This document shows, piece by piece, positions 53,694 to 62,871 of a DNA stretch of 64,000 bases. The DNA lies in contig NZ_JZEF01000003.1 of the NCBI RefSeq assembly GCF_001013475.1, forward strand, positions 310,001-374,000, written 5' to 3'. Under the pieces are notes generated by a model, which had not been told where the DNA came from, ran no database searches, and saw only the letters and a program-made list of their open reading frames with translations. The DNA is from Xanthomonas arboricola pv. juglandis. GTDB taxonomy: Bacteria > Pseudomonadota > Gammaproteobacteria > Xanthomonadales > Xanthomonadaceae. Made by a program: the position numbers and the translations under genes. The number at the start of each line of letters is the position of its first letter. Position 1 is the first letter of the stretch.

Positions 53694-54556
53694 TGAAGAA
53701 TTCGCTAGTCATCGGCCTGATCGTCGCCGTGTTGCTGACCCTAATGGGCTCGGTGTTCGTGGTGCGCGAGGACCAGACCGCCATGGTGCTCAACCTGGGC
53801 CGTGTGGTGCGTGCCGACCTCAAGCCCGGGTTGCACTTCAAGATCCCGGTGGTGGAATCGGTGCGCGTGTTCGACCGCCGCTTCCAGGTGCTGGACACCG
53901 CCCCGGCGCGTTACTTCACCGCCGAGCAGAAAGACGTGAGCGTGGACTTCTTCGCCATCGGCTACATCTCCGATGTGCGGGCGTTCTATCGCGCCACCGG
54001 TGGTGAGGAGTCCGTCGCCAATTCGCGCCTGGCCCCGATCATCACCGACTCGCTGCGTAACCAGATCAACTCGCGCACCCTGCAGCAGCTGGTCTCCGGC
54101 GACCGCAGCGAATTGATCGCCAACCAGCTCAAGGGCATCAACGGCGCCATCAAGGGCTTAGGGATGCAGATCACCGACCTGCGCATCAAGCAGATCGACC
54201 TGCCGACCGACAGCCAGGTGATCACCGACGTCTACGAGCGCATGCGCGCCCAGCGCAAGCAGGAAGCCAGCAAGCTGCGCGCCGAAGGCGAGGAACAGGC
54301 CCTGACCATCCGCGCCCAGGCCGACCGCGAGTCCACCGTGATCGTGGCCGATGCCGAGCGCGATGCGCAGAAGCTGCGCGGCGAAGGCGATGCCGACGCG
54401 GCCCGCATCTACGGCCAGGCCGGCTCCAAGGATCCGTCGTTCTACGCGTTCTACCGCAGCCTGGAGGCCTATCGCGGCTCCATGACCGACGGCAACGGCG
54501 TGGTGGTGCTGGACAAGAACGACCCGTTCCTGCAATACCTCAAGAGCGATCGTTGA
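53693..54556 (+). CDS. hflC: FtsH protease modulator HflC
   Basis: 287 residues. N-terminal membrane anchor MKNSLVIGLIVAVLLTLMGS followed by the band-7 domain (VREDQTAMVLNLGRVVRADL; GLHFKIPVVESVRVFDRRFQ) and a long coiled-coil (RMRAQRKQEASKLRAEGEEQ...ADRESTVIVADAERDA). Partner of HflK; overlapping start and stop imply coupled translation. In E. coli the order is hflK-hflC-yjeT-purA; here a RAYT/REP block separates hflC from the other two. Confidence 0.95.
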   Translation: MKNSLVIGLIVAVLLTLMGSVFVVREDQTAMVLNLGRVVRADLKPGLHFKIPVVESVRVFDRRFQVLDTAPARYFTAEQKDVSVDFFAIGYISDVRAFYRATGGEESVANSRLAPIITDSLRNQINSRTLQQLVSGDRSELIANQLKGINGAIKGLGMQITDLRIKQIDLPTDSQVITDVYERMRAQRKQEASKLRAEGEEQALTIRAQADRESTVIVADAERDAQKLRGEGDADAARIYGQAGSKDPSFYAFYRSLEAYRGSMTDGNGVVVLDKNDPFLQYLKSDR

Positions 54557-54575
54557 TCGCTCTGCGCTGAATCGA

Positions 54576-54600
54576 CAACGCCCGCGTGATGCGGGCGTTG
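54576..54600 (+). terminator. Hairpin terminator after hflC
   Basis: CAACGCCCGC and GCGGGCGTTG form a 10-bp stem with a five-base loop 20 bases past the hflC stop; the following tract is not T-rich, so efficiency is uncertain. Confidence 0.65.
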
Positions 54601-54632
54601 TCGTATGTGCCTGTCACTGCCGCGCGCCCACT

Positions 54633-54698
54633 GTAGGAGCGCACCCGGGCGCGACCGGCTTTACCGGGGCTGCCCGTCGCGCCCGGGTGCGCTCCTAC
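54633..54698. repeat. REP palindrome 4
   Basis: GTAGGAGCGCACCCGGGCGCGA pairs with TCGCGCCCGGGTGCGCTCCTAC, near-perfect arms. First member of the cluster around RAYT-2. Confidence 0.95.
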
Positions 54699-54821
54699 GC
54701 ACGGCACATGTGGCCGATGATCGAGCGAATGGTCTTTCGTGCACTGCGATGCCGATGGGTATGTCCGGAATCCGTAGCTGCCTGGAACGCCTTTCCCGTC
54801 GTGTTGGCCAGACTCGGCCCG

Positions 54822-54862
54822 GTAGGAGCGCACCCGGGCGCGACGGGCCTTACCGGCGGACC
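54822..54862 (+). repeat. REP half-element 5 (right arm missing)
   Basis: GTAGGAGCGCACCCGGGCGCGA followed by CGGGCCTTACCGGCGG, but no complementary right arm follows. A solo or truncated REP about 100 bases before RAYT-2, on the same strand. Confidence 0.9.
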
Positions 54863-54965
54863 CCGCTGATTGCCTTTGACAATCAGTCGCCATATGGATT
54901 CCCCCTAGTGCAGAACGCGGCAACCGCCGATATCCCGCGTGGTCCAAGGCCGTCAGCATCGCGCC

Positions 54966-55430
54966 ATGGCCAACACCAACTCTCCAGGGCATCGCGCGCT
55001 GCGCCGCGGTAGGCAGTCTTCGCCCAACAGCGTTTACCTGCTGACCACCACGACATGGCGGCGTCGCGCCGTATTCGCAGATTTTCTGCTTGCAGCAACC
55101 GCCTGCCGGGCATTCACCGCAGCAACGCCTCGCGATGCCAGGCTGCTGGCCTGGGTGTTGATGCCGGATCATGCACATTGGCTGTTGCAGCTGGGGAGCG
55201 TCACCTCGTTGGCCGACGCCGTGTCCCGCATGAAAGCGTGCGCAGCGCGTTCGGTGAACGATCAGCGGCAGCATCACGCACCGGTCTGGAGCCGCAGCTA
55301 CCACGACCACGCGTTGCGCAAAGACGACGACCTGCACGCAGCCGCGCGTTACCTCATCGCCAATCCACTCCGGGGCGGGCTGGTCACCCACATCGGTGAT
55401 TATCCGTTCTGGGACGCGATCTGGCTCTGA
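54966..55430 (+). CDS. REP-associated tyrosine transposase (RAYT)
   Basis: 154 residues from ATG 54966 (MANTNSPGHRALRRGRQSSP). The IS200/IS605-like Y1 transposase fold is seen in NSVYLLTTTTWRRRAVFADF, the metal-binding HUH motif LMPDHAHWLLQL and the tyrosine helix AARYLIANPLRGGLV. RAYTs nick single-stranded REP sequences and are thought to spread REP elements; they are domesticated, usually single copy. Two members are found here. Surrounded by REPs 4-8, it is intact, unlike the copy at 39601. Confidence 0.93.
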   Translation: MANTNSPGHRALRRGRQSSPNSVYLLTTTTWRRRAVFADFLLAATACRAFTAATPRDARLLAWVLMPDHAHWLLQLGSVTSLADAVSRMKACAARSVNDQRQHHAPVWSRSYHDHALRKDDDLHAAARYLIANPLRGGLVTHIGDYPFWDAIWL

Positions 55431-55492
55431 GCTTCGAGCTTCGAGCTGCGAGCACAACTATTGCGCGCCCACCGTTTGCCGCGGTTGGCCCG

Positions 55493-55558
55493 GTAGGAGC
55501 GCACCTGGGCGCGATTGGCTTTATCGGGAATGCCCGTCGCGCCCGGGTGCGCTCCTAC
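55493..55558. repeat. REP palindrome 6
   Basis: GTAGGAGCGCACCTGGGCGCGA with TCGCGCCCGGGTGCGCTCCTAC; 63 bases after the RAYT-2 stop. Confidence 0.95.
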
Positions 55559-55648
55559 GGTGTGGGTTTGTCGGGGGGTGCCCGTCGTGGATCGGGCGAT
55601 GGTGCTTTGGGCGGTCTGCAGGTTTGACTAGGCTCGCTACGTTGCCGC

Positions 55649-55714
55649 GTAGGAGCGCACCTGGGCGCGACCGGCTCTACCGGGAATGCCTGTCGCGCCC
55701 AGGTGCGCTCCTAC
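55649..55714. repeat. REP palindrome 7
   Basis: GTAGGAGCGCACCTGGGCGCGA with TCGCGCCCAGGTGCGCTCCTAC; arms almost perfectly complementary. Lies before the broken yjeT gene. Confidence 0.95.
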
Positions 55715-55777
55715 GCGGTGCGTGTCGGGCTGCCGAACCGGGCACACTGCAGCTCCCATGTTGTCCTGGTGTTGCTG

Positions 55778-55963
55778 ATGCACGAGTTCCTGTCCGCGTT
55801 ATGCCTGATCTTCGTCATCTAAGGCCTGCTGCTGTTCGCCGCGCCCGCCGCCTGGAAGCGGATGGTCGAGCAGCTGTTCAGCCTGCCCACGGCCCAACTG
55901 CGTGCCATCGGCGGTGTGACCCTGGTGCTGGGCGCGATCGCGCTGTGGGTGGTGCGTCACTGA
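55778..55963 (+). pseudogene. yjeT: DUF2065 (YjeT-like) gene interrupted by in-frame TAA
   Basis: From ATG 55778 the frame reads MHEFLSALCLIFVI, then TAA at 55820-55822, then GLLLFAAPAAWKRMVEQLFS and on to LGAIALWVVRH before a TGA. Apart from the stop this is a complete 61-codon DUF2065 protein: two short hydrophobic segments with P..W..M in between, as in E. coli YjeT (LVLEGLGPMLYPKAWKKM). The stop stands where YjeT has a conserved Glu, so a single G-to-T change in a GAA codon explains it. Position between hflC and purA matches E. coli. Genuine loss or a sequence error; too short to say more. Confidence 0.85.
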
Positions 55964-55995
55964 GTGGGTGGTCCATTCCGAGCGCAACGGTCAGC

Positions 55996-56060
55996 GTAGG
56001 AGCGCACCTGGGCGCGACGGCTTCACCGGGAATGCCTATCGCGCCCAGGTGCGCTCCTAT
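55996..56060. repeat. REP palindrome 8
   Basis: GTAGGAGCGCACCTGGGCGCGA with TCGCGCCCAGGTGCGCTCCTAT-like right arm. Between the broken yjeT gene and purA. Confidence 0.9.
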
Positions 56061-56103
56061 GAGCCATTGGGATTCTCGCTACGGTGATCTTCCAGGCTAG
56101 GGG

Positions 56104-56120
56104 CCCTAGGGACCCTAGGG
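56104..56120. repeat. Doublet of CCCTAGGG palindromes
   Basis: CCCTAGGG occurs twice, one base apart, with a further CTAG at 56097. CTAG is usually rare in enterobacterial and many other bacterial genomes, so the density stands out. No function known. Confidence 0.6.
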
Positions 56121-56201
56121 GCCGGCAGCGCTCCGAGCACCGCGTAACCGACGGCCAGCCGCAACCTGACCCGCCCCCGATCCGCCGTCCGCCAGGGGTA
56201 G

Positions 56202-57701
<1,500 letters not shown>

Positions 57702-57726
57702 TCGGCTGACGCCGACGCGGCATCGT

Positions 57727-57755
57727 CCAACGGCCCGGCTTGTCCGGGCCGTTGG
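57727..57755 (+). terminator. Hairpin terminator after purA
   Basis: CCAACGGCCCGG and CCGGGCCGTTGG form a perfect 12-bp stem around CTTGT. Only a weak T tract follows. Confidence 0.7.
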
Positions 57756-57875
57756 CATTTGAGAATTGCTGAGATTTGCCATGACTTCCGGCGGTGCCTG
57801 CACGCACTGTTCCGGCGGATCATCCGCGGCCTGGTGCCGCTTGCCTGCCCACTTTGCCCACATCGAGAATTTCCC

Positions 57876-60539
57876 ATGCGTCTTCCCCTGGTGACCGCCA
57901 TCGCACTGGCCCTGGTCGGTACAAATCCGGCCGCCTCCGTGCTCGCCGCCGCGCCCGCGCCGACGAGCGCCGCCGCCTCGTCCATCACCACCCAGTTGCC
58001 GCACACGGCCAAGCCCACGCATTACGCGGTGGAGATCACGCCGCATGCCGACAAGATGACGTTCGACGGCAAGGTCGCCATCGACGTCAGCGTGCTGCAG
58101 GCCACCGACCGCATCGTGTTGCAGGCCGCCAACCTGAGCTTGGCGCGTGGCACGCTGACGCAAAAAGGCGGCAAGCCGCAAGCTGCCAAGGTCAGCACCG
58201 ATGCCGAGGCGCAGACCGCCACGTTCGCATTCGACAAGCCGCTGGCAGTGGGCGAGTACGTGCTGTCCATCGACTACAGCGGCGTGATCAACACGCAGGC
58301 CAACGGCTTGTTCGCGCTGGATTACACCACCGCGCAAGGTGCGCGCCGCGCGTTGTTCACCCAGTTCGAAAACTCCGATGCGCGGCGCTTCATTCCCTCC
58401 TGGGACGAGCCCAACTTCAAGGCCACCTTCGACCTGGCGATCAATGCGCCGGCCGGGCAGATGGCGGTGAGCAACATGCCGGTCGCCTCGTCCAAGCCGG
58501 GCGCAAACGGGCGTACCCGCATCGCATTCCAGACCTCGCCCAAGATGTCCACGTACCTGCTGTTCGTCAGCGTGGGCGATTTCGAGCGTGCCACCGTCAC
58601 CGCCGACAACGGCACCGAGATCGGCGTGATCGCACAGAAGGGCAAGGTCGACCAGGCGCAGTTCGCGCTGGAATCCGGCCGCGACGTGCTGCACGAATAC
58701 AACGCCTACTTCGGCATCCCGTACCCGCTGCCCAAGCTGGACAACATCGCCGCGCCCGGGCGCAGCCAGTTCTTCAGCGCCATGGAAAACTGGGGCGCGA
58801 TCTTCACCTTCGAATACTCGTTGTTGCTGGATCCGGCGGTGGCCAACATCGACACCAAGCAAGGCGTGTTCACCGTCGCCGCGCATGAGATCGCGCACCA
58901 GTGGTTCGGCAACCTGGTGACCATGGCGTGGTGGGACGACCTGTGGCTCAACGAAGGCTTCGCCAACTGGATGGAGGCGCGCACCACGGCAAAACTGCAT
59001 CCGGAATGGGATATCGACAAGACCGGCCCGGCGCTGAAAAGCCGCGCGGCGATGCGGCGCGATGCGTATGCGACCACCCACCCGGTGGTGCAGCACGTGG
59101 CCACCGTGGAGCAGGCCAGCCAGGCCTTCGACGCCATCACCTACCAGAAGGGCGAGGCGGTGATTGCCATGCTGGAAGACTACGTCGGCTCGGACCGCTG
59201 GCGCACCGGCGTGCGCAGCTACATCAAGCAGCACCAGTACGGCAACGCGGTGACCGACCAGTTGTGGCAGCAGATCGACGCGGTGGCCCCGGGCAAGCAA
59301 TTCACCCAGGTGGCGCACGACTTCACCCTGCAGCCGGGTGTGCCGTTGATCAAGGCCAGTAGCCGCTGCGTGGGCGGCCAGACCGCGGTGACGCTGGAGC
59401 AGGGCGAGTTCACGCTGGACCGCCCTGACAAGCAGCCGTTGCGCTGGCATGTGCCGGTCGTCCTGCGCAGCGGCAATGGCGCGCCGGTGCGCGTGCTGGT
59501 GGACGGCACCGCCCAGGTGCAGGTGCCCGGCTGCGACGCACCGGTGGTGGTCAATGCCGGGCAAAAGGGCTACTTCCGCACCTGGTATGCGCCCGCGCAG
59601 TTCAAGGCGCTGACCACCAGGTTTGCCGCGCTACCGGTGGTGGACCAGGTGGGCGTGTTGAACGACACCAACGCACTGGCCGGTGCCGGCGTGCAGGCGC
59701 AGGCCGACGTGCTGGATCTCACCGCCCAGGTGGCGGCAGGTGCATCGCCCGATGTCTGGGACATGGTGGCCAGCATCTACGACGATGTGGATGGCAGCTT
59801 CGAGCGCGACCCGGCTGCGCGCGCCACGTGGCGTGCCTATGCCGTGCCGCGCCTGTCGGCCGAATTCGCAACGCTGGGCTGGGACAACCGCGCTGGCGAT
59901 TCGGCGCAGATCCAGCAGTTGCGTACCCGCCTGATCGCCACCCTCAGCGACATGGGCGATGCCGCCGTGATCGCCGAGGCGCGCCGGCGCTTTGCCGCCT
60001 TCCAGGCCAACCCCGCCTCGCTGTCGCCGGAGCTGCGCGACAGCGTGCTGGGCGCGGTTGCGCACAATGCCGACGCCGCCACCTGGGACGCCTTGCATGC
60101 CTTGGCCAGGCAGGAAACCTCGTCGATGGTGCGCGACACCTATTACGACTTCCTCTCCATGCCCAACGACGAGGCGCTGGCCAGGCGCGCGCTGGAACTG
60201 GCGTTGACAGCCGAGCCGGGCGCCACCACCGGTGCGAGCATGATCGACCGGGTCGCTTCCCGGCACCCGGAACTTGCCTTCGACTTCGCGGTGGCGCATC
60301 GCACGCAGGTGGACACCCTGGTGGATCCCACCTCGCGTGCCCGCTATTACCCCGGCCTGGGCATGGACTCGGCCGAGCTTGCCACCGCCGACCGGATCAA
60401 GGCCTATGCCGAGCAGTACATCGCACCCACCTCGCGGCAGGCCGCAGACAACGCCATCAACACGATCCAGACGCGGGTGAAGCTGCGGGCGGCCTCGCTG
60501 CCGCAGATCAAGGCGTGGTTGAAGGCACGCAAGCGCTGA
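57876..60539 (+). CDS. Exported M1 family zinc aminopeptidase
   Basis: 887 residues from ATG 57876, beginning with a signal peptide (MRLPLVTAIALALVGTNPAA ... VLAAAPAP). The aminopeptidase motif FSAMENWGAIFTFEYSLL (GAMEN-type, with Ser in place of Gly) precedes the zinc site HEIAHQW: ligands His337, His341 and Glu360 (LNEGFANWMEA), with Glu338 catalytic. The C-terminal ERAP1-like helical domain is complete. It probably trims peptides in the periplasm. Organisation and length fit the M1 family; exact specificity is unknown. The IS4 element starts directly behind it. Confidence 0.94.
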   Translation: MRLPLVTAIALALVGTNPAASVLAAAPAPTSAAASSITTQLPHTAKPTHYAVEITPHADKMTFDGKVAIDVSVLQATDRIVLQAANLSLARGTLTQKGGKPQAAKVSTDAEAQTATFAFDKPLAVGEYVLSIDYSGVINTQANGLFALDYTTAQGARRALFTQFENSDARRFIPSWDEPNFKATFDLAINAPAGQMAVSNMPVASSKPGANGRTRIAFQTSPKMSTYLLFVSVGDFERATVTADNGTEIGVIAQKGKVDQAQFALESGRDVLHEYNAYFGIPYPLPKLDNIAAPGRSQFFSAMENWGAIFTFEYSLLLDPAVANIDTKQGVFTVAAHEIAHQWFGNLVTMAWWDDLWLNEGFANWMEARTTAKLHPEWDIDKTGPALKSRAAMRRDAYATTHPVVQHVATVEQASQAFDAITYQKGEAVIAMLEDYVGSDRWRTGVRSYIKQHQYGNAVTDQLWQQIDAVAPGKQFTQVAHDFTLQPGVPLIKASSRCVGGQTAVTLEQGEFTLDRPDKQPLRWHVPVVLRSGNGAPVRVLVDGTAQVQVPGCDAPVVVNAGQKGYFRTWYAPAQFKALTTRFAALPVVDQVGVLNDTNALAGAGVQAQADVLDLTAQVAAGASPDVWDMVASIYDDVDGSFERDPAARATWRAYAVPRLSAEFATLGWDNRAGDSAQIQQLRTRLIATLSDMGDAAVIAEARRRFAAFQANPASLSPELRDSVLGAVAHNADAATWDALHALARQETSSMVRDTYYDFLSMPNDEALARRALELALTAEPGATTGASMIDRVASRHPELAFDFAVAHRTQVDTLVDPTSRARYYPGLGMDSAELATADRIKAYAEQYIAPTSRQAADNAINTIQTRVKLRAASLPQIKAWLKARKR

Positions 60540-60575
60540 GCGTTGCGGTCATCGCAATACAGGAAACAGCCCGGC

Positions 60576-61998
60576 CTTGCCGTAATGCTGTTCACTTAGG
60601 CGGAGCAGCCTTCCGATCTACCGGATAGCGGGTCTTCGAGATCTTCACCGTCCTTGGCCGGGTAGGCCTTGGACGGTGATCGAGGAACAGGCTCGCGATG
60701 CCTGAGCGAAGCTGGGATAAGCGTCTTCCTGTGGCGGAAGCTGGATTGGCTGCGGCCATCACGATGAGTTGCACTGCGATGTACTGGCAAACCGGTTTGA
60801 ATCGGATGTCCGAAGGCGTTTTGCCAAACGCCTCCGCTGCCTGACCGGCTTCACGTCGAATGATGTTGTAAGCCAGCAGCAACCCCCAGACCTCCTGGTA
60901 CACCAAGTCGATCTTCTTGCTACGTAAGGTCGTCGCGTTGTGCTGCATCGAGCTTTTGATGTCGCGCAAACTCAGTTCGATTTCCCATCGCTCCTGGTAA
61001 AGCAGTGCGACAGACTTGGTGCTGTAAGTGGTGACAGGCAACGAGGTCAGCACCGACTTTCTCTTCCCCTGATGCAGATAGCTCACTTCACGTACGTCCC
61101 AGTGCGTGGGAAGCGCTGGATTGCGTTTTCTGGCCTGCGGCGAGACACGCATGCGCAGTAACCGATCATCAGTGCCATAACGCGTGATTTCCTCAGCCAC
61201 CAGGCCTTTGCGTGCTGGTGTCAGCCAGTGGCGTGCAGTGCCAGTGTTGGCTAGCGAAAGCAACAGATCAGCGCTCCAGAATCCTTTGTCGAACAAGGTG
61301 ACCGAATGGTCGGGAATGGAGTGTAGAAACGGCTCGCTCAAGCGAATTTCGCTGCGCCGGTACGGACTGAGCTGGGCATTGAGCAAGACATGCGAGCGTA
61401 CGTTCATCAGTGCAACCAATCGCAGCATGGGAAATGGTGTCTGACGGTCCGTGCTGGTATTACCGGAACCAAAATGTTCGCGCAGTTCTTCAGTGTCTGG
61501 CGTCCGCAGCAGCGCGCCATCCACGGCAAAGACCTGCAATCCCTGCCATTCATCGCCTTTGTAGCGTTCGCATCCCCACTGCGCCCCAGTCGTTGCAAAC
61601 AGGTGGTGGACCGGGTCGGCGCCCAGTCGCGCGCGCGCCTGACTGACACCGCTGCGAGCCAACAGATCTTCTGAGGCCAGCCCTTGTGCGCAGATGTTCA
61701 AACGACGTGCGACCTCGTGCACCGGTTCGTCACGGAACAACGCCATGCCCAGGACAAGCCACAACACCTGATCACTGGGAAGACGCCGACGCCGGATGCT
61801 GGCCTTGGAAGACAGTTCCAGCGCGCTGGCCACCCACTCCACCGGAATATTCTGCGTAAACGTGCTCAGGTCGGAGAAGTTGAACAGATCGCCAAGGTCG
61901 AACAGCTGCTGTTGAAGGGACACAAAAAATCCGATACCAGAGGTCTGATACCAGATTTTCGGTAACTCAATTGCTTAAGTGAACAGCATTACCGCAAG
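60576..61998 (-). mobile_element. IS4-family insertion sequence
   Basis: A single transposase gene is bounded by terminal inverted repeats CTTGCCGTAATGCTGTTCACTTA (60576-60598) and TAAGTGAACAGCATTACCGCAAG (61976-61998). Seventeen bases are perfect (60582-60598 with 61976-61992), with one mismatch if extended to 23. No clear target duplication is seen. The flanks AGCCCGG and AGCGGGGCTTTTTT look like the two arms of a terminator (see findings). Total about 1.42 kb. Confidence 0.92.
60592..61923 (-). CDS. IS4-family DDE transposase
   Basis: 443 residues (MSLQQQLFDLGDLFNFSDLS). An N-terminal IS4 domain (QNIPVEWVASALELSSKASI, LPSDQVLWLVLGMALFRDEP) precedes the RNase-H-like core. Acidic residues: Asp in LQVFAVDGALLRTPD, Asp in SVTLFDKGFWSADLL, and Glu in the YREK motif YQERWEIELSLRDIK. 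The full-length frame suggests the element is still functional. The stop lies inside the left inverted repeat. Confidence 0.95.
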   Translation of the reverse strand: MSLQQQLFDLGDLFNFSDLSTFTQNIPVEWVASALELSSKASIRRRRLPSDQVLWLVLGMALFRDEPVHEVARRLNICAQGLASEDLLARSGVSQARARLGADPVHHLFATTGAQWGCERYKGDEWQGLQVFAVDGALLRTPDTEELREHFGSGNTSTDRQTPFPMLRLVALMNVRSHVLLNAQLSPYRRSEIRLSEPFLHSIPDHSVTLFDKGFWSADLLLSLANTGTARHWLTPARKGLVAEEITRYGTDDRLLRMRVSPQARKRNPALPTHWDVREVSYLHQGKRKSVLTSLPVTTYSTKSVALLYQERWEIELSLRDIKSSMQHNATTLRSKKIDLVYQEVWGLLLAYNIIRREAGQAAEAFGKTPSDIRFKPVCQYIAVQLIVMAAANPASATGRRLSQLRSGIASLFLDHRPRPTRPRTVKISKTRYPVDRKAAPPK

Positions 61999-62019
61999 AG
62001 CGGGGCTTTTTTCTTGGCC

Positions 62020-62382
62020 TTAGTGCCGGGGACGAGGGCGGAGATCTATCCGCTCGATCCCGATGGGTTCCTTGGGGCGGGGGACATTGTCCTTTTCCTT
62101 GTTCTTCTTGCGCGTCTCCCGCCATTCTTCGACGGACGCCGGCATGGTCGGCACGACGCTGCGATCGACAGCCGCTCGTTTGACGAGGATGGGCTGGGAT
62201 GGGGCCATGGTCGATGCCTGCGTTTGACCGGCCGGCCCTGGCCCGCCGAGCCTCAGCAGCTCTGCCGCTAGATCGAGCGCGTATTGGATGTCTTCCACCT
62301 CATGCGGGGGAAGGCGGGTCGTGCGCTGCTGAAGGAGGTGGCCGAGCAAGCGACTGGCGACCTGAATCTGTGTCTGGTGCAT
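62020..62382 (-). CDS. Hypothetical protein
   Basis: About 120 residues from ATG 62382 (MHQTQIQVASRLLGHLLQQR), preceded by the ribosome site AGGAG; the longer start at 62415 is less likely. The first half is predicted helical (VEDIQYALDLAAELLRLGG); the second half is rich in Pro, Arg and Lys (SVEEWRETRKKNKEKDNVPR) and likely disordered. I do not recognise a family. It is followed by the IS element and preceded by the AT-richer gap. Confidence 0.6.
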   Translation of the reverse strand: MHQTQIQVASRLLGHLLQQRTTRLPPHEVEDIQYALDLAAELLRLGGPGPAGQTQASTMAPSQPILVKRAAVDRSVVPTMPASVEEWRETRKKNKEKDNVPRPKEPIGIERIDLRPRPRH

Positions 62383-62871
62383 GGGTGCTCCTGTGTTGGG
62401 TGAGCCCTCATCCAACCAAGAACCGGCACTTACGCAAGAGCTCGCTTTCGGCCGTATTTCACAAATTTGAATGCGCGAAAAAGTTTGATTTTAGGTATGT
62501 CAATAGGTAATAGCGGCGCCAAGCATCCGGATTTGCTTATGGCTGGCTGGGGACATTGCCAGCCTGCGGGAATGTCCTTGAGCCGCCGCCGTTGCCTCGC
62601 TATGATCAGGTATCAACCGGGGTATCATTTTTGGATCACCCCATTCCGGGATAAGCTAGGAAAATCAATTGGTTGGCGCGGGAGGATTCTGTTCCCATCG
62701 CCCGCTCCAAAGCACATCTCAATGTCCAGCAAAGAGGTAGTAAGGGCGGGGTAGCAAAAAGTTTTCATTTGTAATCCAGTATGCGTCGCACATGCCGCCG
62801 GCATTGAGCTAGGCCGGGCTTGGGCGCTCCAGGTTTATTGATATTCGGCGATAGACCTTTTGCCTGACACT
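62383..62871. other. AT-richer gap
   Basis: No supported gene in about 490 bases. A frame at 62467-62754 (+) lacks a ribosome site and motif. GGACATT and AATGTCC around 62551-62577 make a 7-bp inverted repeat with a 13-base loop. Confidence 0.5.

Noticed and set aside
55820-55822. In-frame stop in yjeT considered as recoding (selenocysteine or pyrrolysine)
   Set aside because: The codon is TAA, which is not used for these amino acids, and the position is a conserved glutamate.
62467-62754. 95-codon frame in the AT-richer gap
   Set aside because: No ribosome site, no recognisable motif, and in a region that otherwise looks non-coding.
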